Program-made: the position numbers and the translations under genes
Source: an uncultured Prevotella sp.
Lineage (GTDB): Bacteria; Bacteroidota; Bacteroidia; Bacteroidales; Bacteroidaceae
Direction of reading: 5' to 3'
Assembly (NCBI GenBank): GCA_900322095.1
Contig: ONYS01000006.1
Location: 1-46,729 of the forward strand
DNA: 46,729 nucleotides
In this document: one piece after another, positions 1 through 5,787 of the stretch
Layout: every line of letters begins with the position of its first letter
How positions within the stretch are numbered: the first letter of the stretch is position 1
The notes under the pieces: model-generated
Database searches by the model: none
Told to the model about the DNA's origin: nothing
What the model saw: the letters and a program-made list of their open reading frames with translations, nothing else

Positions 1-1216
1 TTACAAGGACGGTGTGTGGCACCTCTACTACCAGTATAATCCTTACGGCAGTCAGTGGGAGAATATGACATGGGGGCACAGCACCTCGAAGGACTTAATC
101 CACTGGGAGGCTCAGCCACTGGCTATCGAGGCCGACTGGTTAGGTTCTGTCTTCAGCGGCTCATGTGTGACGAATGGCAACGATGTGGTGGCTTTCTACA
201 CTTCCGCAGGCCACCATCAAACACAATCCATGGCGGTATCAAAGGATGGCGGCCGTACCTTTAAGAAGTATAGTGGCAATCCCATACTGACAACCAGTGA
301 CATACCCGACTTCCGCGACCCCAAAGCATTCTGGAACGAGGATGCCAAGATGTGGAACCTCATTCTGGCTGCAGGTCAAGAGATGCGCATCTACTCGTCG
401 AAGGACTTGAAGGCATGGAAGTATGAGTCGTCATTTGGCAAGGAGTATGGCAACCACAGCGGTGTGTGGGAGTGTCCTGACCTGTTCAAGATAGACAACA
501 AGTGGGTGCTCATCTGCAACATCAATCCTGGTGGACCCTTTGGCGGTAGTGCTACGCAATATTTCGTAGGACAGTTCGATGGTCACAAGTTCACGTGCGA
601 GTCGATGCCGAAGGTGACGAAGTGGCTGGACTACGGCAAAGACCACTATGCTACGGTGTCGTTCTACAATGCACCCGACAACCGCCGCACGGTACTGGCA
701 TGGATGTCTAACTGGCAGTATGCCAACCAGGTACCCACCAAGCAGTTCCGCTCAGCCAACTCCATACCCCGCGACCTGGGACTGTTCCATCATGGTGAAG
801 AGACTTACGTCAGCGTAATACCGTCCAAGGAGATGCTGGACGTGCGTGGTGCAAAGATAAAGAATCCTACCGAGGCCTGCGAGATTCTCATCGACACAAA
901 GAGTCAGACGGAGATAGTGCTCTCCAACAACAAGGGCGAAAAGGTGACGATGAAATACGACGGCCAACAGCAGACGTTTATGATGGAGCGTGTGAAGAGT
1001 GGCGACGTCAGCTTCAGCGAGGCATTCCCTGCTGTGACGGTAGCCCCAACGTTTGGCACCATCAAACAACTGCGCATCTTCATCGACCGCTGCAGCATCG
1101 AGGTGTTTGATGCAGAGGGCAAGATGGCTATGACCAACTTGGTATTCCCGTCAGAGCCCTACAACACCCTCAAGGTGAAAGGTGGAAAGGCTACGATCTA
1201 TCAAGTTAAGAATTAA
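1..1216 (+). CDS. Glycoside hydrolase family 32 fructanase, 5' end outside window
   Basis: This is the C-terminal 404 residues or so of a GH32 enzyme (levanase, inulinase or sucrose-hydrolase type) that cleaves beta-fructosyl linkages. The reading frame is open to the first base and reads YKDGVWHLYYQYNP, the conserved strand that follows the nucleophile motif WMNDPNG, so the nucleophile itself lies outside the window. Visible family motifs are the WGHSTSKDLIHW segment, the FRDP motif (transition-state Asp) near residue 104, and the WECPDLF motif carrying the acid/base Glu near residue 156. The last 130 or so residues form the beta-sandwich, with IFIDRCSIEVF near the end. A GTG at 14 is internal and not the start. 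An MFS importer follows after 36 bp and a fructokinase after that, which fits uptake and phosphorylation of released fructose. Levan versus inulin preference cannot be read from the sequence. Confidence 0.93.
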   Translation, partial: YKDGVWHLYYQYNPYGSQWENMTWGHSTSKDLIHWEAQPLAIEADWLGSVFSGSCVTNGNDVVAFYTSAGHHQTQSMAVSKDGGRTFKKYSGNPILTTSDIPDFRDPKAFWNEDAKMWNLILAAGQEMRIYSSKDLKAWKYESSFGKEYGNHSGVWECPDLFKIDNKWVLICNINPGGPFGGSATQYFVGQFDGHKFTCESMPKVTKWLDYGKDHYATVSFYNAPDNRRTVLAWMSNWQYANQVPTKQFRSANSIPRDLGLFHHGEETYVSVIPSKEMLDVRGAKIKNPTEACEILIDTKSQTEIVLSNNKGEKVTMKYDGQQQTFMMERVKSGDVSFSEAFPAVTVAPTFGTIKQLRIFIDRCSIEVFDAEGKMAMTNLVFPSEPYNTLKVKGGKATIYQVKN

Positions 1217-1235
1217 GAGTTAAGAGTTAAGAATT
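1205..1235. repeat. AAGAGTTA-type tandem repeat between GH32 and MFS genes
   Basis: A run of near-identical units (GTTAAGAATTAAGAGTTAAG and continuing) spans the GH32 stop codon and the short intergenic gap. The GH32 C-terminus (KVKN) is encoded at its edge. Similar short A/T-rich tandem units sit in many other gaps of this window. Confidence 0.6.
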
Positions 1236-1252
1236 GATAATTATAATATATT

Positions 1253-2422
1253 ATGACTAAGCAAAACAAAACGATTTACCTGATTCCCGTGATGCTCTGC
1301 TTCTTCTGCATGGGCTTCGTGGACTTGGTGGGCATTGCCTCCAACTATGTAAAGGAAGACCTCGCACTGAGCGACTCAGTAGCCAACGTACTGCCATCGC
1401 TAGTATTCTTCTGGTTCCTCATCTTCAGCGTACCCACGGGCATGCTGATGAACAAAATCGGTCGTAAGAAGACTGTACTGCTGTCGCTGGTGGTGACTGT
1501 CGTGTCGCTACTCTTGCCACTGTTTGGCGAGACGTTCAGCATTATGCTGATAGCCTTCTCACTGCTGGGCATCGGCAACGCACTGATGCAGACCTCGCTG
1601 AACCCGCTGGTATCGACGGTGATGGGGGGCGGCAACCTGGCAGCAACGCTGACCTTCGGTCAGTTCATCAAGGCTATTGCCTCCTTCTCGGCACCTTATC
1701 TGGCTATGTGGGGCGCTACACTGGTCATTCCTGAGTTCGGACTGAACTGGCGCGTGCTCTTCGGCATCTTCTTCGTGGTGGGCATCCTGTCTACGGTGCT
1801 GCTCTTCGTAACACCTATCGAGGAGCCACCCATTGAGGGCAGGCCGTCGACCTTTGTAGAGTGTTTCAAACTGCTGGGAACACCTATCGTCCTCTTGTCG
1901 TTCTTGGGAATCATGTGCCATGTGGGTATTGACGTAGGTACTAACACTACCGCACCGAAGATTCTGATGGAGCGCCTGGGAATGACGCTCAACGAGGCGG
2001 CATTTGCCACAAGTCTGTACTTCATCTTCCGTACCCTGGGCTGTCTGACGGGTTCGTTCTTCCTCCGCGTGCTGAAGATGCGCACCTTCTTCACCATCTC
2101 TATCGCCATGATGGCCCTGTCGATGTGCGGACTGTTCGTCGGCACTGAGCAGTGGATGCTCTATACTGCCATAGCCATAGCTCTGGTGGGTTACGGCAAC
2201 TCGAATGTCTTCTCCATGTGTTTCGCTACCGCTCTGGAGTCGATGCCTGAGAAACAGAACGAGGTGAGCGGCCTGATGATAATGGGACTGTTTGGTGGTA
2301 CCATCTTCCCGCTGCTGATGGGCTTCATGAGCGATGCCATGGGACAGGCTGGCGCCGTGTTGGTAATGGCTGTTGGCGTCATCTACCTCTTTACGTATAT
2401 CAAACAATTAAAAACCGCATAA
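1253..2422 (+). CDS. MFS sugar importer, probably fructose
   Basis: A 389-residue major facilitator superfamily permease expected in the inner membrane. About twelve hydrophobic helices can be traced. The loop between helices 2 and 3 carries the MFS signature MNKIGRKK (near residues 67-74), and the two six-helix halves are separated by the polar stretch IEEPPIEGRPS near residue 188. Length and pattern fit the sugar/H+ symporters found in Bacteroidales fructan loci. Substrate is inferred from position: an upstream GH32 fructanase and a downstream fructokinase 4 bp away. The ATG at 1253 is the first start in a gap of 36 bp, and no promoter is seen there, so cotranscription with GH32 is likely. 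Confidence 0.88.
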   Translation: MTKQNKTIYLIPVMLCFFCMGFVDLVGIASNYVKEDLALSDSVANVLPSLVFFWFLIFSVPTGMLMNKIGRKKTVLLSLVVTVVSLLLPLFGETFSIMLIAFSLLGIGNALMQTSLNPLVSTVMGGGNLAATLTFGQFIKAIASFSAPYLAMWGATLVIPEFGLNWRVLFGIFFVVGILSTVLLFVTPIEEPPIEGRPSTFVECFKLLGTPIVLLSFLGIMCHVGIDVGTNTTAPKILMERLGMTLNEAAFATSLYFIFRTLGCLTGSFFLRVLKMRTFFTISIAMMALSMCGLFVGTEQWMLYTAIAIALVGYGNSNVFSMCFATALESMPEKQNEVSGLMIMGLFGGTIFPLLMGFMSDAMGQAGAVLVMAVGVIYLFTYIKQLKTA

Positions 2423-2426
2423 GACA

Positions 2427-3084
2427 ATGGAACAGAAACGATTTGTAGTAGGTCTCGGAGAGGCTTTATGGGATGTTCTTCCCGAAGGAAAGAAACTGGG
2501 CGGTGCCCCCGCTAACTTTGCTTATCATGCCGGACAGTTTGGCTTGCAGACACTGGCCATCAGTGCACTGGGTGAGGATGCGCTGGCCGAAGAGACCATC
2601 GAGGCGCTGAAAGAACACGGACTGAACTACCTGATGCCACGGGTGCCCTTCCCCACAGGTACAGTACAGGTTACGCTGTCAGGCGATGGCATTCCTGCCT
2701 ATGAGATCAAGGAGAATGTGGCATGGGACAACATTCCCTACACACCAGATATTGCAGAGGTTGCCCGTCAGTGCCGTGCCGTTTGTTTCGGTTCACTGGC
2801 TCAGCGCAATGTCACTTCCTGGGCCACCATCCGCCAGTTCCTTGACAACACGCCAGAGGACTGCCTGAAGATTTTCGATATCAATCTGCGCCAGCAGTTC
2901 TATACCAAGGATGTCATTGAGGAGGCTGGTTCTGACGTGTGGCACCAATGGTTCGTACGTCTTTGCGCCTGGTCTGACGTCTTTCCAGGAGACGCCGAAG
3001 GTGACCGTTGCTGACACGGTAGGTGCTGGCGACTCGTTCACGGGCTCGTTCTGCGCAGCCATCCTCAACGGCAAACCGTTCTAA
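2427..3084 (+). pseudogene. PfkB-family fructokinase, internally deleted and frameshifted
   Basis: The first 165 or so residues are a normal ribokinase/PfkB fructokinase N-terminus: VVGLGEALWDVLP, the sugar-binding KLGGAPANFAYH, and FDINLRQQFYT. After DVIEE (around base 2925) roughly 40 codons expected in the family are missing. The next recognisable codons (LTCGTNGSYVFAPG) are in another frame, running to VADTVGAGDSFTGSFC, the GAGD catalytic-base and anion-hole motif, and then GKPF and a stop at 3082-3084. The final 35 or so residues usual in this family are also absent. The frame that starts at 2427 ends at a stop near 3014. An intact product would phosphorylate fructose in the cytoplasm. 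The protein is almost certainly inactive, because the motif holding the catalytic Asp is out of frame. Sequence error alone would not explain both the deletion and the lost end. Confidence 0.9.
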
Positions 3085-3230
3085 ACGACAGTCTGTCCTT
3101 TGAAGGCGATACCTTCCTGGGACAGATTTATGAAGTGAACTCAGCAAGTAGTCCTGCAAAATTAAGACGAGGGTGTGTCATATAGGCACATCCTCTTATC
3201 TATATTGTTACACTACAAAAATGAAAACAC

Positions 3231-3561
3231 TTATTCCATCCTTTTAGTTCCATTTTTGCCCACTTGTTCCGTTTTTAATCTATTCAGTCGCACAATTACC
3301 AGTTCTTCATACGCTTGTTTCTGATCTTCGCTGAGGAAGGAATCTTTTATGAGCTGTTGCCATTTTGGAAACACCTTATGAAGCCCTGCAACGAGACGCT
3401 GTACAACATTTTCTTCCAGTATTGGCAATGGCAACATTCAGCAGGTCATAAGCTGGCGTCAGTTGATAGTCCTCTGCAGGTCGGTAAAGCGAGAAGTTCT
3501 TCAGGTGCATGTTTGTACTCCAGCAAGGGCACATCCTTTGTTCCAAAGAATTTTCGGGCAC
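3231..3561 (-). pseudogene. HipA-like Ser/Thr kinase toxin remnant (C-terminal part)
   Basis: Two overlapping reading frames on the - strand together resemble the C-terminal end of HipA-type toxin kinases. One frame reads NMHLKNFSLYR and YQLTPAYDLLNVAIAN, the pattern of the HipA catalytic/Mg-binding region (NGDxHxKNFSL ... LxPAYDLL). The other frame continues with VVQRLVAGLHKVFPKWQQL and SFLSEDQKQAYEEL, like the HipA C-terminus. The join needs a frameshift near 3400-3440, and a stretch between the two blocks appears lost. The upstream part is not recognisable, so this is only about a quarter of a normal gene. No HipB-like antitoxin is seen. This is a dead fragment in the AT-rich scar island. 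Confidence 0.7.
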
Positions 3562-3572
3562 AACTTGGATGA

Positions 3573-4098
3573 AAGTCTTTCCAATGCATAAACATTTTGT
3601 TTCAGTTAGGGGTGATACTTTTAGAAATGTTATCCAAATATTTCCACTTAATATTTTTCTAAAGATTAGTCTAAGCCATCACACTCTATGCTAATATTCT
3701 GATTTACAGGAAGTAAGGCTGTGATGGCATCCTTGTTATGCCATCACGTAGCCATCACAATTCATTGTTCTTTACATTATATTTGCTGTTGCGCCGATTT
3801 CTATCTCACTTATTTCAAAGTAGTATCACACACTGGAACTCTCAGTACCATGAGGTGGAACTATCAGTTCCTCCAATGGGAACTGTTAGTTCCACTTATA
3901 TACGCTGTTGTGAAACATGCTTTATATCAGTCTGTTATGTCTATTTTTTCTAGATTATATTCAGTTATATCATTCAATGTGATGGCTACGTGATGGCTTT
4001 TAGATATTGCCATCACGGATTAACACGCAGTATATCAGTGTGTTAAGTAGTTGTGTGATGGCTTTCTTTGTTTTTTATAATATCTTTCCATAATTTCT
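3573..4098. repeat. Gene-free AT-rich stretch with eight GTGATGGC octamers
   Basis: No convincing gene is seen here. The octamer GTGATGGC or its complement GCCATCAC occurs at 3675, 3721, 3740, 3751, 3979, 3990, 4009 and 4055. Some copies are paired head to head (3721-3730 with 3738-3747 is a perfect 10-bp inverted repeat) and some side by side (3979 and 3990, 11 bp apart). The stretch ends at a promoter for the small ORF at 4161. The layout suggests protein-binding sites, for example an operator or replication/partition site left by a mobile element; that function is inference. Confidence 0.75.
3834..3895. repeat. Three iteron-like repeats forming a 17-bp inverted repeat
   Basis: TGGAACTCTCAGTACC starts at 3834 and TGGAACTATCAGTTCC at 3856, two direct copies 22 bp apart. 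The second copy faces GGAACTGTTAGTTCCA at 3879. The arms 3855-3871 and 3879-3895 form an inverted repeat with one mismatch in 17 bp and a 7-base loop. A spacing of 22 bp puts the copies on the same DNA face. Confidence 0.75.
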
Positions 4099-4129
4099 TT
4101 TGTTTAATCACATTTATTTTGTAATTTCG
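4099..4129 (+). promoter_or_regulatory. Bacteroidetes-type promoter for the small ORF at 4161
   Basis: TTTG at 4099-4102, a spacer of 19, and TAATTTCG at 4122-4129, one base off the TAnnTTTG -7 consensus. It lies 31 bp ahead of the ATG at 4161. Confidence 0.65.
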
Positions 4130-4160
4130 TGTCGAAAAATTAACAAACTAATTAAATTTA

Positions 4161-4313
4161 ATGAAAAAACAGATAGACAATATATCAACTGCAGAGCAGC
4201 AGAAAGAGGTATTTCGTGAAAAGGCCGACCATTATCTGGTATGTTTCATCGATGGTTGTCCGCTTCGCGAGCATACAAAGGATTTCCTTGATGCTGGGTT
4301 AGGTCTAGGCTAA
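4161..4313 (+). CDS. 50-residue ORF, truncated cysteine-containing hypothetical
   Basis: A short frame starting MKKQIDNISTAEQQKEVF, preceded by a good promoter. Its middle, HYLVCFIDGCPLREH, resembles the start of a Bacteroidales hypothetical family (possibly DUF6078) whose members read on into further Cys-containing sequence. Here the frame ends after LDAGLGLG, followed by unrelated DNA, so this is probably a truncated gene whose promoter survives. The family recall is from memory and uncertain. The octamer-rich region upstream may be its original control region. No function is proposed. Confidence 0.5.
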   Translation: MKKQIDNISTAEQQKEVFREKADHYLVCFIDGCPLREHTKDFLDAGLGLG

Positions 4314-4380
4314 AAATAGGAAAACTCTGCTAAGCCGAGAAAAAAATCCTAGTAGGCCTAAGAGATTTTACTGGTTCATC

Positions 4381-4419
4381 GCGATATGCCGTTTCGCGAT
4401 GGGCGAAACGACGTATCGC
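4381..4419. repeat. REP-like hairpin
   Basis: CGTTTCGC at 4390-4397 pairs perfectly with GCGAAACG at 4403-4410 around a 5-base loop, and outer arms GCGATA (4381-4386) and TATCGC (4414-4419) also pair. It abuts the first copy of the 55-bp direct repeat. It could be an element end or a REP-like sequence. No T-run follows, so a terminator is less likely. Confidence 0.6.
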
Positions 4420-4472
4420 TATTCGTAAATCAATGTAGTGAGATGATCTTCGGCAAAGATGTCGCGGGCCAC
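4418..4472. repeat. 55-bp direct repeat, first copy (tail of M16 peptidase gene)
   Basis: Identical at 54 of 55 positions to 5256-5310; the one difference is at 4452. Read on the - strand both copies encode RDIFAEDHLTTLIYE and a stop, the end of an M16 peptidase. The toxin-antitoxin pair lies between the copies. Confidence 0.85.
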
Positions 4473-4536
4473 GGGAATTCGTTCCAAGGTTTGAGGGTTA
4501 GCCCAAACCGTCATTAAAGCAATTTTTGAAGAATTA

Positions 4537-4568
4537 TTTGGAAATATGAAATTAAGTTCGTATTTTTG
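4537..4568 (+). promoter_or_regulatory. Promoter of the toxin-antitoxin operon
   Basis: TTTG at 4537-4540, a spacer of 20, and TATTTTTG at 4561-4568, matching TAnnTTTG. Transcription should begin near 4575, so the antitoxin start must be the ATG at 4596 rather than the upstream TTG at 4566, which lies inside the -7 box. Confidence 0.7.
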
Positions 4569-4595
4569 CAGCAGAATACAAAACTATGTTTTAAA

Positions 4596-4850
4596 ATGTG
4601 CACAATAACATTATCGTATAATGAGAATGATAGCGTAGCCAACCAGAAACTTGCTGCCTTGCTGGCAACGGGACTGTTCGTGCAGCTTGATGAGCCTCAG
4701 GAATTGGACATAGACTATTCCGACCCATCACTTTATGAGGATGACGAACTAACATTACCAGAGGGAAAGGATAGCTATACACCCGAAGAACTTAGGGAGC
4801 TGCTGATAAGCGATCTCAAATCAGTATACGGAATGAAAGATGCATTATGA
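4596..4850 (+). CDS. Probable type II antitoxin
   Basis: An 84-residue acidic protein starting MCTITLSYNENDSVANQKLA. The N-terminal half (NQKLAALLATGLF) has the look of the short N-terminal segments of Bacteroidales RelE-partner antitoxins. The second half is rich in Asp and Glu (DIDYSDPSLYEDDELTLPEG) and ends with a predicted helix, EELRELLISDLKSVYG, a plausible toxin-wrapping segment. It overlaps the toxin gene by 11 bp, the usual antitoxin-first arrangement with translational coupling. The start follows from the promoter position. No DNA-binding fold can be seen with confidence. The role rests mainly on gene order and the toxin. Confidence 0.68.
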   Translation: MCTITLSYNENDSVANQKLAALLATGLFVQLDEPQELDIDYSDPSLYEDDELTLPEGKDSYTPEELRELLISDLKSVYGMKDAL

Positions 4851-5133
4851 ATATATCATCAAACCTCTTGCTGTAAGAAAGGTTAGGGCTTTCTACAGGA
4901 ATGTGAGTTTGAAATACCCGAACATTTATTCTTACGAAGATATGCTTAGATACATCAACAAGACTGTTGATGCAATCTATTGTATTGAGCAGTCTTCTCT
5001 GCGACGTAAGCCAACAATTGAACGGTGGAAGAAATGGCATATGGCACAGGCAGGCAATTGGTATTATGCATATTCTATCGACGGCAACACCATTACTATT
5101 CATGATGCCTGTCATGAACAGAATATGAAATAG
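4840..5133 (+). CDS. Probable RelE/ParE-superfamily toxin
   Basis: A 97-residue basic protein. It has the size, charge and late aromatic strand pattern (WHMAQAGNWYYAYSIDG then TITIHDACHEQNM) of small RelE/ParE-like toxins of Bacteroidales, which act on ribosome-bound mRNA or on gyrase. The N-terminal YIIKPLAVRKVRAFYRNV is a helix with several basic residues. It starts inside the end of the antitoxin gene, so the two are cotranscribed. It appears full length, in contrast to the decayed genes on both sides. A perfect palindrome terminator follows at 5226-5251. Which RelE/ParE subgroup it belongs to cannot be told by eye. Confidence 0.68.
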   Translation: MHYEYIIKPLAVRKVRAFYRNVSLKYPNIYSYEDMLRYINKTVDAIYCIEQSSLRRKPTIERWKKWHMAQAGNWYYAYSIDGNTITIHDACHEQNMK

Positions 5134-5225
5134 CTGCCAGATTCTAGCTCTCTTCTTGCTGTGTCATAATCTCATTATAATGCGATTTTGGTGAAAATAG
5201 AGCAATAATTCCTTGAAGAAATAGC

Positions 5226-5251
5226 AAAAATCGCAATGCATTGCGATTTTT
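5226..5251. terminator. Perfect 26-bp palindrome, bidirectional terminator
   Basis: AAAAATCGCAATG is followed directly by its reverse complement CATTGCGATTTTT. The A-run and T-run on the two sides would allow termination in both directions. It follows the toxin gene by about 90 bp on the + strand. The downstream - strand neighbour is a pseudogene tail. Confidence 0.75.
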
Positions 5252-5255
5252 ATCT

Positions 5256-5310
5256 GCTATTCGTAAATCAATGTAGTGAGATGATCTTCTGCAAAGATGT
5301 CGCGGGCCAC
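5256..5310. repeat. 55-bp direct repeat, second copy
   Basis: Second copy of the sequence at 4418-4472 with one mismatch (5290). This copy is continuous with the rest of the M16 remnant, so it is the original and the 4418 copy is the duplicate. Confidence 0.85.
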
Positions 5311-5548
5311 CTGTTGCAGGTCTTCGGGGGTGAGGCAGTCGATGTGACGCATGATGTCGCTGAGGTTACGCTCCTTTCCGCTGTGCAGGTAGTCACCAGT
5401 CCGTTGCGCTCTCTGAGCGACAGGTTCAGGCGCGAGTTGAGACCCGGCCCGCCCAGAATGTTGTTGAGCAGGTAGAGAGCCCAACGGCGTTTTGTCGTCG
5501 GCAGCATAGGCACGCGAGCCGATGATGACGTGGGCCTGATGGGTGCCC
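5257..5548 (-). pseudogene. M16 (pitrilysin-like) peptidase remnant, C-terminal pieces
   Basis: Pieces of a zinc-peptidase M16 family gene. The - strand reads GTHQAHVIIGSRAYAADDK, then after an extra A in an A-run (near 5490) RRWALYLLNNILGGPGLN and SRLNLSLRERNGLV, the conserved M16 block near the middle of the second half-domain. About 80 codons are then missing, and the frame resumes with SGKERNLSDIMRHID and LTPEDLQQVARDIFAEDHLT up to the stop at 5257-5259. The zinc motif HxxEH half is absent. Both the frameshift and the deletion show the gene is dead. Its final 55 bp are repeated at 4418-4472. Confidence 0.85.
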
Positions 5549-5603
5549 TATCCTTTATTAATATTGGGGCAAGAGTCGTTGTAAAACGATATTGCAAAAT
5601 TAC

Positions 5604-5642
5604 AAAATCCCATCGACATATCCGTAATGTCGATGGGATTTT
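5604..5642. terminator. Strong hairpin, probable bidirectional terminator
   Basis: AAAATCCCATCGACAT (5604-5619) pairs perfectly with ATGTCGATGGGATTTT (5627-5642) around a 7-base loop. A-rich and T-rich ends suit termination in both directions. It lies after SL1, the last gene of the large - strand lipoprotein cluster. The rest of 5549-5787 holds no gene. Confidence 0.75.
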
Positions 5643-5729
5643 TAACCTATATTGGATATTTATACAAAATGGGAAGTTACTGTCAACAGGTATATCGTTC
5701 CCTATTTATATTATAATTGTTCTTCTTTT

Positions 5730-5784
5730 GGACGCTTCGCTCCGGGAACGCTCAAATGCGAGATTTTGAGGCCGTCAGGCCGAC
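5730..5784. repeat. Post-stop intergenic element, short copy
   Basis: A shorter relative of the elements at 18621-18724 and 28781-28891, ending AGATTTTGAGGCCGTCAGGC and then CGACC. On the - strand it begins 3 bases past the stop codon of SL1. The sequence around that stop (CCAATTACAACGC) is shared with the SL7 copy. Confidence 0.65.
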
Positions 5785-5787
5785 CAA

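Noticed and set aside
3084..3180. Short frame NDSLSFEGDTFLGQIY after the fructokinase remnant
   Set aside because: No start codon, about 30 codons only and no family recognised; probably a scrap of another decayed gene.
4418..5310. 55-bp repeat as an integrase attachment site
   Set aside because: It is a coding tail, not a tRNA or core site, and no integrase is seen. Target-site duplication by a transposon is also unlikely at 55 bp.
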